From contig NZ_JATAAF010000002.1 of the NCBI RefSeq assembly GCF_030341905.1, forward strand, positions 248,001 to 312,000: a stretch of DNA of 64,000 nt, read 5' to 3'. The position numbers and the translations under genes were made by a program. Position 1 is the stretch's first letter. The number at the start of each line of letters is the position of its first letter. Below are positions 28,891 to 35,714 of the stretch, in pieces. Origin of the DNA: Porticoccus sp. W117. Lineage in GTDB: Bacteria > Pseudomonadota > Gammaproteobacteria > Pseudomonadales > Porticoccaceae. Below the pieces are notes generated by a model. That model did not search any database. It was not told the DNA's origin and saw nothing but the letters and a program-made list of their open reading frames with translations.

Positions 28891-29385
28891 TTATATTCCA
28901 GAAACTCCACCCATTGCTGTTAAGGCGATGGGCATAATGATTGTGCTCGCTATAAAGAACACGATGGCAATAATTGTGAGTATGCCCAGAAATTTCCAAA
29001 GTTTACGTTGTTGATCCAGCGCTATCGCCAAAGATGAATTATTAGGGTTTCTAACCACATCTTTAATACGGCTGGCATATTTAATCATGTAGATTGCGGG
29101 GAAAAAGTAAAATAAGCCAATCACAAGGTACATAATCCCCATAACTGAACCTATGCCGGCAAACCCAATACCTGCTCCATCGCTCAGCCCTAGAGCTGCA
29201 CCTCCAAAGAAAAATACTAGCCCAATGATTGTCATCAATACAGCGAACAACATGGCGACTATTGCAATAAACAAAACCCAAGGCCGAGTACCTGTTAATT
29301 TATCAACAACATCTTGAGAAATACCTTGCCCGGACTGCGGGCCGGATATATCTGCCTGCGGAGTAGAGTAGGGGTTGTCGGTCAT
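28891..29385 (-). CDS. DUF5362-like membrane protein
   Basis: The 164-residue protein has a polar N-terminus (MTDNPYSTPQADISG) and about four hydrophobic segments (near residues 36-60, 75-100, 130-150). The segment LFYFFPAIYMIKYASRIK resembles DUF5362 proteins, which have no known function. It is encoded just upstream of dusC on the same strand in map order but follows it in transcription with a 15-base gap, so dusC and this gene could form one unit. Confidence 0.65.
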   Translation of the reverse strand: MTDNPYSTPQADISGPQSGQGISQDVVDKLTGTRPWVLFIAIVAMLFAVLMTIIGLVFFFGGAALGLSDGAGIGFAGIGSVMGIMYLVIGLFYFFPAIYMIKYASRIKDVVRNPNNSSLAIALDQQRKLWKFLGILTIIAIVFFIASTIIMPIALTAMGGVSGI

Positions 29386-29400
29386 GGTGGTGCTCCTTTT

Positions 29401-30390
29401 CTAAATTATTGTGTCGCCAATCTGCTCAATATCCCGGCTATTGTCAAACTGACGGTCAAACGCCGCCTGAAAATCCTCGTGTTCCCGAAAGCGTTTTATT
29501 TCTTCAAACAGCTCCTTTGCCTGGGGGTAAGTGCGCTGCAAATACATCAGCCATTGTTTGGCGCGGTTGCCGAGAAATTTCTCCGGATAGGCAGCACCGG
29601 TTTCCCGGTAAAAACCGTACAGCAATTGACAGACATCGCCCCAGGGCAGGGGAGTGTAAGCAGTGCCCGCCTCAAAATGTTTGATTTGCAGGGCCAGATC
29701 GGGCCGCGCCAATAAACCTCGCCCCAGCATAAAATCACTGCAGCCGGTTTGCTGCTTACAGCGTTGATAGTCTTCCAGCGACCAGATTTCTCCATTGGCA
29801 ATCACCGGTATTTCCACTGCCTGGCGTATACGACCGATGTAATCCCAGTACGCCGGTGGTTTGTAGCCGTCTGCTTTGGAGCGGGCGTGTACCGCCAGTT
29901 CACTGGCGCCCCCTTGCCAGGCGGCAGTGGCGTTACCCAGGTAAGCGCTGCGGTCGGCAAAACCGAGACGGATCTTGGCGGTGACCGGCACATGCTGCGG
30001 TACCGCATCGCGCACTGCCTTGACCACGTCGTACACCCGTTGCGGGTCTTTCAACAAGGTGGCACCGCCATCGCTGCTGTTGACGGTTTTTGCCGGGCAG
30101 CCGAAATTTAAATCCACCGCGCTGGCGCCCATGCGCGCGGCCTTGGCGCCGTTGCGGGCCAGTTTGTCCAGGTTGCTGCCCAGCAGCTGAATCCGTACCG
30201 GTGTTCCCGCAGGTGTTTGGCAGCCATTGGCCAGTTCCGGACAGAGTTTTTTGAAGACCCTTTCCGGCAGCACTGCATCGGTGACCCTCACAAACTCGGT
30301 GACACAGATATCCACACCCCCCAAACCGGTGAGCAGATCGCGCATATGGTGATCGACCACCCCCTCCATGGGGGCGAGAAATAGTCGCAT
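29401..30390 (-). CDS. dusC: tRNA-dihydrouridine synthase (DusC type)
   Basis: The product of about 329 residues starts MRLFLAPMEGVVDHHMRDLL. It has the flavin TIM-barrel motifs LNFGCPAKTVNSSDGGATLL (catalytic Cys), ITAKIRLGF-like VTAKIRLGF, VHARSK and IPVIANGEIW. The C-terminal helical domain and ELAVHARSKADGY are typical of DusC, which makes dihydrouridine 16 in tRNA. A longer frame begins at 30426, but the conserved family start is the ATG at 30390. Confidence 0.92.
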   Translation of the reverse strand: MRLFLAPMEGVVDHHMRDLLTGLGGVDICVTEFVRVTDAVLPERVFKKLCPELANGCQTPAGTPVRIQLLGSNLDKLARNGAKAARMGASAVDLNFGCPAKTVNSSDGGATLLKDPQRVYDVVKAVRDAVPQHVPVTAKIRLGFADRSAYLGNATAAWQGGASELAVHARSKADGYKPPAYWDYIGRIRQAVEIPVIANGEIWSLEDYQRCKQQTGCSDFMLGRGLLARPDLALQIKHFEAGTAYTPLPWGDVCQLLYGFYRETGAAYPEKFLGNRAKQWLMYLQRTYPQAKELFEEIKRFREHEDFQAAFDRQFDNSRDIEQIGDTII

Positions 30391-30551
30391 GGCTGTGAAT
30401 ATGACCGCTGGCTGTGAATGGGGCACGAATTGTAGCCACAGATACCCTTTCTATCTATTTATTCTGTGACTTGCGCACTGGTAAGCTGTTGCCATTGCAT
30501 TGATGATTCCACGTCCGTATTTCTTTTCGCAACGCATGAGAGAGCACAGCT

Positions 30552-31070
30552 ATGTTCGATAAAAAAACCGATGACAAGCAAAGCAAACCCGCCACCAGCA
30601 GCAGCCAGGTTGACCGTGGCGATCTGGCGGCCACCAGCGTTACCTCACCAGCCCGCGCCTGCGCCATGATTGGCTCTACCATTCATATCAAGGGCGATAT
30701 CAGCGGTGGTGAGAACCTGGTGATCGATGGCAAGGTAGACGGCACCATTGATCTTAGCTCCCACGAACTCTCTGTTGGTAAAAGCGGCACTGTAAAAGCA
30801 GATATTACCGCCAAAACCGTGCGTATTGACGGCGAGGTTCAAGGGGACATTTCCGGCCACGAGAAAGTGACGGTTTCCAAAAGTGGCAATGTGCGCGGCA
30901 ACATTGTGGCGCCCAGAGTGACTCTGGAAGACGGTGCCAAGTTCAAGGGCAGCATTGATATGGACCCAGGCAATGGCGCTGTAGCCGCTCCCAAGGCGCC
31001 TAAAGCCGCTGAAGTGAAAGAGCTTCACAAAGACAACAAGCCCGGTGAGGCGGCGAAAAGCGCTTCTTGA
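30552..31070 (+). CDS. Bactofilin family cytoskeletal protein
   Basis: The 172-residue protein has a polar N-terminal tail. It is followed by the bactofilin beta-helix repeats (STIHIKGDISGGENLVIDGK, GTIDLSSHELSVGKSG, ITAKTVRIDGEVQGDIS) and a disordered Ala/Pro/Lys-rich end. Bactofilins polymerise into filaments that place cell-wall enzymes. The stop overlaps the start of the next gene (TTGA), so both are likely co-transcribed. Confidence 0.92.
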   Translation: MFDKKTDDKQSKPATSSSQVDRGDLAATSVTSPARACAMIGSTIHIKGDISGGENLVIDGKVDGTIDLSSHELSVGKSGTVKADITAKTVRIDGEVQGDISGHEKVTVSKSGNVRGNIVAPRVTLEDGAKFKGSIDMDPGNGAVAAPKAPKAAEVKELHKDNKPGEAAKSAS

Positions 31071-31723
31071 TCCCGGTGTTTCGCAAGACCACAGCGGAAC
31101 CACCACCCCGTCAGGAAAGCGGCGACACTGGCTCTGCTGCCACCGTGCAGCAGAGCCAGCTTTTTGCCACCTTGACGGAACGGCTGGAGCCTGAGCAGCC
31201 GCTTTCCGTATTGGACATTGGCCCCGGTGTGGCGGCCACCCTGGAATTCTTCTCCGCCTATCGCTGCCGTCTGCAGTTTGCTGATCTGTTTGACCTGTTG
31301 CCCATGGCGGCCACGGAAGAGGGTCTGACGGAGGAGCAGAAACAACAGCAATTGCAGCAACAGTTTACTGAAGCACTGGCTTTGCCAGCGGATGCCCGTT
31401 TTGACCTGATTTTGTTTTGGGATCTGTTCAATTATCTGGACAGCAGCGCCCTGGCGGCACTCTCTCAGGCACTGCAACCCCACTTGCACAAAGGCAGTCG
31501 CGGCCACGGCTTTGTGCAGCGGGACCGCCAGAAAACCCCGCCGGATTATGGCTACGGTGTGCGATCAGAAAACAGTTTTACCATCAAACCCTGCACGCGG
31601 CAGGGCTTGCAAAAGCACTGTCATGCTCAGGCATCGGTGGAGAGGCAGTTGCAGGGGTTTACCATTCAGCGCGGGGTGTTGATGCTGGATGGGCGTTTGG
31701 AGTTTGTGTTGCACGCTTGTTAA
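31067..31723 (+). CDS. Putative SAM-dependent methyltransferase
   Basis: The 218-residue product would start at TTG 31067, overlapping the bactofilin stop; GTG 31076 is an alternative. VLDIGPGVAATLEFF is methyltransferase motif I, and FDLILFWDLFNYLD lies where motifs II/III are expected. The last 70 residues (after LHKGSRGHGF) do not match a typical fold by eye and are basic. The partnership with a bactofilin suggests an envelope or morphology role, but the substrate is unknown. Confidence 0.65.
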   Translation: MIPVFRKTTAEPPPRQESGDTGSAATVQQSQLFATLTERLEPEQPLSVLDIGPGVAATLEFFSAYRCRLQFADLFDLLPMAATEEGLTEEQKQQQLQQQFTEALALPADARFDLILFWDLFNYLDSSALAALSQALQPHLHKGSRGHGFVQRDRQKTPPDYGYGVRSENSFTIKPCTRQGLQKHCHAQASVERQLQGFTIQRGVLMLDGRLEFVLHAC

Positions 31724-31773
31724 ACATTGTTTCGGGTTGTGGGTTTCGTGTCGCGCGCAACCCGAGTGATGTT

Positions 31774-31845
31774 GTCATTCTGAGCGCAGCGAAGAATCTC
31801 GATAGCGATGCGAAGTAAGAGATCCTTCGCTGCGCTCAGGATGAC
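31774..31845. repeat. Intergenic palindromic repeat, GTCATYCTGAG type, copy 2
   Basis: The 72-bp element starts GTCATTCTGAGCGCAGCGAA and ends TTCGCTGCGCTCAGGATGAC, an almost perfect palindrome around AATCTCGATAGCGATGCG. It lies between convergent genes. Confidence 0.85.
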
Positions 31846-31885
31846 ATGAGAAAAGGTATTGCGAAGCCCGCAGCCCGAAGCCGAT

Positions 31886-33217
31886 TCAAATCGGCAGCAC
31901 CACCCGAAATCGTGCTCCGCCCAACGGCGACGGTTCAATATGCAATTCACCGCCGTAACCGCTGACTATATCCAATACCACCGCCAAACCAATGCCTTGC
32001 CCGGCCTGGCTGGTGTCGGCGCGGGTACCCCGTTGCAGAATGGCCTGGCGCTGTTGTGGCGGCACGCCGGAGCCGTTGTCGTCCACGGTTAGCTGCAAGC
32101 GCTTACCATCCAGTTCGGCGCCGACAGTCACTTTCCCTGCGCCGTATTTGCAGGCGTTGTCTAGCAGGTTGCCCAGCAATTCCATTAAATCCGCTTCATC
32201 ACCGCGAAACTGGCAATTGGTATCCAGCTCGGTGGTAAATTGAATGTCCGAAGACTGATAAATTTTTTCCAGTGTGCTGACCAAACGCTGCACCACTGGT
32301 TCCACCGGTAACAGTTGATGGCTGGCGCTGCTGCCGCCGACCGCACGCTGTAATTGGTGGCGCACAATCTGGTCCATACGTTCCAGCTGCTGATCCATGT
32401 CCACATCTGAGCCATCGCCCTGTAATTGGCCGCGCATCACCGCCAACGGTGTTTTCAGGCTGTGGGCCAAATCTGCCATGGTATTGCGGTAGCGCTCGCG
32501 CTGCTGGTGCTGGCTTTCCAGTACACGGTTGAGGTTTTCCGTCACCGGGGTGATTTCCCGTGGGTAATTGCCCTGCAACTGCTGCTGTTCACCTTGTTCG
32601 ATGGCCTGTAAATCCTCAGCCACTCGGCGCAACGGCTGTAAACCCCAGCGCATAATCAACAGTTGTATAGCCAGCAGAAACAGGCCGAGGCCGCCGAGCC
32701 ATTGCCACAACTGTTGGCGGTAGGCGCTCAGTTGCGTATGCATGGGAGTGCGATCCTGAGCGACACTAAAACGCAGCTGACGACTGTCGCCGGACGCCTG
32801 TTGCCAGCTGACATCGTAGTGAAACTGGTAATAGCGTTGCTCGTCACTGGCAGGCTTTTGAAATTGCTGCTGGCCAGTGCGCAGGGAGTTGGTGGAAGGG
32901 GGCAGGGTAGTGGCCAGAGAGGAGGCCGATTGCCAAAGTACTTGCTGGTTGTCGCCGATAGTGGCCAGCAGGCCGGAATTGAGCTGGTTAAGACGCGGTT
33001 CGGTGAGCTGTTCCGGCATCCACAATTGCTCACCTTCCAGTTCTGCGGCTCCCATCAGCAGGTATACGGTGCTTTTCAGTTGCTCCTCGAGGGCGGATTC
33101 CTGACTGTGGCGAAAGCTGCGTTCCAGTGCCAGGCCGCTGAGGCCCAAAAACAAAGGCAGCAATAACAAAGAGGCCAATACAAAACGGCCAGCCAGAGAG
33201 TGTAGCCAGGCCGTCAT
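31886..33217 (-). CDS. PhoQ-like sensor histidine kinase
   Basis: The 443-residue kinase has a first membrane helix near residues 10-30, a periplasmic sensor domain of about 140 residues and a second helix at about 168-185. A HAMP-like linker is followed by the H-box with His252 (MADLAHSLKTPLAVM), the N-box LLGNLLDNACKYG and the G-boxes DNGSGVP and GQGIGLAV. HSLKTPL is the PhoQ-type H-box. It should sense an envelope signal and phosphorylate the regulator encoded just before it (ATGA overlap of 4 bases). Acidic patches typical of Mg-sensing PhoQ are not obvious. Confidence 0.92.
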   Translation of the reverse strand: MTAWLHSLAGRFVLASLLLLPLFLGLSGLALERSFRHSQESALEEQLKSTVYLLMGAAELEGEQLWMPEQLTEPRLNQLNSGLLATIGDNQQVLWQSASSLATTLPPSTNSLRTGQQQFQKPASDEQRYYQFHYDVSWQQASGDSRQLRFSVAQDRTPMHTQLSAYRQQLWQWLGGLGLFLLAIQLLIMRWGLQPLRRVAEDLQAIEQGEQQQLQGNYPREITPVTENLNRVLESQHQQRERYRNTMADLAHSLKTPLAVMRGQLQGDGSDVDMDQQLERMDQIVRHQLQRAVGGSSASHQLLPVEPVVQRLVSTLEKIYQSSDIQFTTELDTNCQFRGDEADLMELLGNLLDNACKYGAGKVTVGAELDGKRLQLTVDDNGSGVPPQQRQAILQRGTRADTSQAGQGIGLAVVLDIVSGYGGELHIEPSPLGGARFRVVLPI

Positions 33218-33909
33218 TCTATAGTGCCCGTAGCCGTGCTTTGCAGGGTAAAACGATACCCCTGGCCGCGCACAGTGGCGATGGGTTTGAGGGTACCGCC
33301 GGGGTCGAGTTTTTTACGCAGGCGACCAACAAACACCTCAATCACATTGCTGTCCCGATCAAAGTCCTGGTCGTAGAGGTGTTCAGTAAGCTCGGTTTTG
33401 GAAACCACTTTGCCGGGCTCTCGGCTCAGGTATTCCAAGGTGTTGTATTCGTAACTGGTCAGCTCCAGAGGTGCGCCTTCCAGGGTGACCTGTTTGCTGG
33501 CGGTGTCTATCTGTAGTGGGCCAAACGTCAGGGCTGAGCTGGCGCGGCCGGCAGCCCGGCGCAACAGAGCATGAATGCGGGCCTTCAACTCTTCCGGATG
33601 AAAGGGTTTTACCAGGTAATCGTCGCCACCCGCTTCCAGCCCGGCTACTTTGTCTTGCCAGTTGCCACGGGCGGTAAGAATCAGAATGGGGAATTGGTGA
33701 TCTTTCTGGCGCAGGGTTTTGATTAACTCAATACCGTCCATGCCGGGCAGGCCAATATCCACAACCGCCAGATCGTAAGGGTATTCACTGCCCTGGTAGA
33801 GCCCTTCGTTGCCATCGGCGGCGGCATCTACCGCATAGCCTTCGGCAGTCAATGCGCTTTGTAACTGTTCGCGCAGCGCGGTTTCATCTTCAACAATCAG
33901 AATTCGCAT
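33214..33909 (-). CDS. PhoP-like OmpR-family response regulator
   Basis: The 231-residue regulator has a receiver domain with phosphoacceptor Asp51 (VVDIGLPG) and the TARGNWQDKVAGLEAG-DDY segment that resembles PhoP. It also has a winged-helix DNA-binding domain ending TVRGQGYRF. It starts one base inside the PepSY stop (TAATG) and overlaps the kinase gene by ATGA, so the three genes form one tightly coupled unit. Targets probably include its own operon and envelope genes. Confidence 0.94.
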   Translation of the reverse strand: MRILIVEDETALREQLQSALTAEGYAVDAAADGNEGLYQGSEYPYDLAVVDIGLPGMDGIELIKTLRQKDHQFPILILTARGNWQDKVAGLEAGGDDYLVKPFHPEELKARIHALLRRAAGRASSALTFGPLQIDTASKQVTLEGAPLELTSYEYNTLEYLSREPGKVVSKTELTEHLYDQDFDRDSNVIEVFVGRLRKKLDPGGTLKPIATVRGQGYRFTLQSTATGTIE

Positions 33910-34178
33910 TATCTGCCCCTGATCACTTTTCCACTGTTGCCATCGATAACCAGCTGCACAATTTTCCCCGACGGGGTAAGCACTTTAACGCGAAAGGCTT
34001 TTTTGCCGTTGTGCTTGATGGGGGTAACTTTCAACACTTTGCCACCCTGTTTACTGGCGATGGCAGCCGCCTGCTTGCGGTTAATGTCTGCTTCGGCGGG
34101 TGGGCTGACCAGAGTAATGGTGCTGCCCAGTAAACAGGCGCAGAGGAACTTGCTGGTAACTTTTACTAGGCAGTTCAT
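33909..34178 (-). CDS. Small secreted PepSY domain protein
   Basis: The 89-residue protein has a signal peptide (FLCACLLGSTITLVSPPAEA) and a single PepSY domain (INRKQAAAIASKQGGKVLKV ... LVIDGNSGKVIRG). PepSY modules are found as periplasmic modulators of proteases or sensors. The position directly before a PhoPQ-like pair suggests it modulates that kinase. Confidence 0.9.
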   Translation of the reverse strand: MNCLVKVTSKFLCACLLGSTITLVSPPAEADINRKQAAAIASKQGGKVLKVTPIKHNGKKAFRVKVLTPSGKIVQLVIDGNSGKVIRGR

Positions 34179-34214
34179 AACAGGTTCCTCTGCTTGTGGG
34201 ACAAAAGCTGATTA

Positions 34215-34805
34215 TTAATAACGGTGTGCGGGGCGCACATCTACCACTACTTTGATGCGTCTGCCGGGGTCGTAGTTGGTGCGGGTTTTGTACACCCGGC
34301 CATTGTAGCGGTATTTCACTTTATACCCGACGATTTCCTTATGGTAGTCGTAGTAACCGCGGTCGTGATAGTCATGGTGACGGTGCTTTTTACTGACATC
34401 CGATGCGATAGCTGCGCCCAGTACGGCACCGACTGCCGCACCCACACGTTTGCTTTTCTTGTGGTTGCCCAGTGCATGGCCCACGCCTCCGCCAATAATG
34501 GCACCGATCAGCGGTTTTTTGGAGGAGCCGCGGTCGTAGTAGTCGTAACCGTCGTCATAACGATAGTCACTGTGGTAAGTGCGAACCTTCTTGTAGATGG
34601 GTTTCACACTGATGACCCGGGCGTAGTCCGTATGGTTGCCGCGGTAATGGTGCTTGTCGTGGTGTCTGTCGTAATGGCGATCGTGGTAGTCGCGATGGCC
34701 TCCGGCCATGGCAGTGCCAGACAGAGTGACCAGCGCCATAACCACCAATGCCGGTTTTAGCACGGCAGATTTGAAAGATGCTGTTTTCAGAATGATAGAT
34801 TTCAT
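34215..34805 (-). CDS. Histidine/tyrosine-rich surface protein with glycine-zipper segment
   Basis: The 196-residue product has a signal peptide (PALVVMALVTLSGTAMA), then a His/Asp/Tyr-rich tract (HRDYHDRHYDRHHDKHHY), a glycine-zipper helix pair (PLIGAIIGGGVGHALGN ... GAAVGAVLGAAIASD) like the 17-kDa antigen/RcnB-type proteins, and a basic C-terminus (YNGRVYKTRTNYDPGRRIKV). ATG 34805 is preferred because GAGGAG lies 7 bases upstream; the longer frame runs into the MITE-like element. The His cluster suggests metal binding. A 36-base gap to the PepSY gene puts it at the head of the PepSY-regulator-kinase unit. Confidence 0.82.
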   Translation of the reverse strand: MKSIILKTASFKSAVLKPALVVMALVTLSGTAMAGGHRDYHDRHYDRHHDKHHYRGNHTDYARVISVKPIYKKVRTYHSDYRYDDGYDYYDRGSSKKPLIGAIIGGGVGHALGNHKKSKRVGAAVGAVLGAAIASDVSKKHRHHDYHDRGYYDYHKEIVGYKVKYRYNGRVYKTRTNYDPGRRIKVVVDVRPAHRY

Positions 34806-35126
34806 GATCAATCTCCTCAGGGTGTAGAGCCGGTTCTTCCGACTTGCTGACAAGATTAGCGCTGCGAACCTGAATACAAGCTGAATCGAATTGCGGTTTT
34901 TCTCCGTTACAATGCTTTCCGGAGTTGGCATGAACCGGGTGCAGTTAGCCGTGACACGCCGCTTTCTTTTTATGAGAAAGCCCTTCCATGGGGGCTCGTG
35001 GCCAGCATCTGACCGCCATGGATGGCGGAAATGCAGATTTTGCAGGAGCAAAAATCTGCCCTGCTGGCCGCGGTCACTGCTAACTGCACCCGATTCATGC
35101 TTTTTGAAATTGAGGGATAACTAACT
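34806..35126. other. Intergenic region of 321 bp with a MITE-like element
   Basis: Between divergent genes. The 173-bp inverted-repeat element at 34928-35100 fills most of it. The remaining left part (34806-34927) should hold the promoter of the His-rich protein operon; no protein gene is seen. Confidence 0.7.
34928..35100. repeat. MITE-like element with 28-bp terminal inverted repeats
   Basis: The ends, GCATGAACCGGGTGCAGTT... and ...AACTGCACCCGATTCATGC, match in 26 of 28 bases as inverted repeats. Inside, GGCCAGCA/TGCTGGCC, CCGCCATGGATGGCGG and GCAGATTTTGC/GCAAAAATCTGC form nested hairpins, so the whole element can fold. No transposase gene or clear target-site duplication is visible. It separates the divergent genes at 34805 and 35127. 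Confidence 0.75.
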
Positions 35127-35714
35127 ATGAAAAAAATCTTTATCGGTGGTGTCATGGTGTTGCTGCCCGTAGTGATACTGGCGGCGGCGTTCAAGTGGTT
35201 GTTTGCGTTGATTACCAACTGGATTCAGCCACTTACCAACCTGGTAGTTGCCGATAATCGGCTACCGGAACTGGTGGGCGACCTGATTGTAATTGCCATT
35301 ATTCTGGTGCTGTGCTTTGTGGTGGGAACCCTGGTATCAACTCGCATTGGTGCCTGGGCTCACCGGTTGTTCGACCGCTACTTGCTGAAGCTGGCGCCGG
35401 GCTATCGCATGGTCAAGGAAGTGATTGCCCAGTTTTTTGGCGATGCCAGCAAATCGCCGTTTGCCAATGGTGAAGTGGCCAGAGTAAAAATTTTCGGCCC
35501 CCAGTGCCCCACCTCGGTGACTGCTATTGTGACTTCGCGACACGATAGCGGCGACTTTACCGTATTTGTGCCCACCGGCCCCAATCCCACTTCCGGCAAT
35601 ATGTACCACCTGAAACCGGATCAAGTTGAGCTGCGCCCGGACATCAAACTGGAAGATATGATGCGCACCATCATTGCCTGTGGTGCCGGTTCTGGCGACT
35701 TGTACAAATCGTGA
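35127..35714 (+). CDS. DUF502 family membrane protein
   Basis: The 195-residue protein has two N-terminal membrane helices (GGVMVLLPVVILAAAFKWLF; LVGDLIVIAIILVLCFVVGTLV) and a soluble domain with VFVPTGPNPTSGNMYHL, the DUF502 pattern. The function is not known. The stop overlaps the GTG start of hrpB (GTGA). Confidence 0.9.
   Translation: MKKIFIGGVMVLLPVVILAAAFKWLFALITNWIQPLTNLVVADNRLPELVGDLIVIAIILVLCFVVGTLVSTRIGAWAHRLFDRYLLKLAPGYRMVKEVIAQFFGDASKSPFANGEVARVKIFGPQCPTSVTAIVTSRHDSGDFTVFVPTGPNPTSGNMYHLKPDQVELRPDIKLEDMMRTIIACGAGSGDLYKS

Noticed and set aside
31500-31723. Frameshift in the methyltransferase-like gene
   Set aside because: The C-terminal part looks unusual, but the frame stays open to a normal stop and a second coding frame is not convincingly better.
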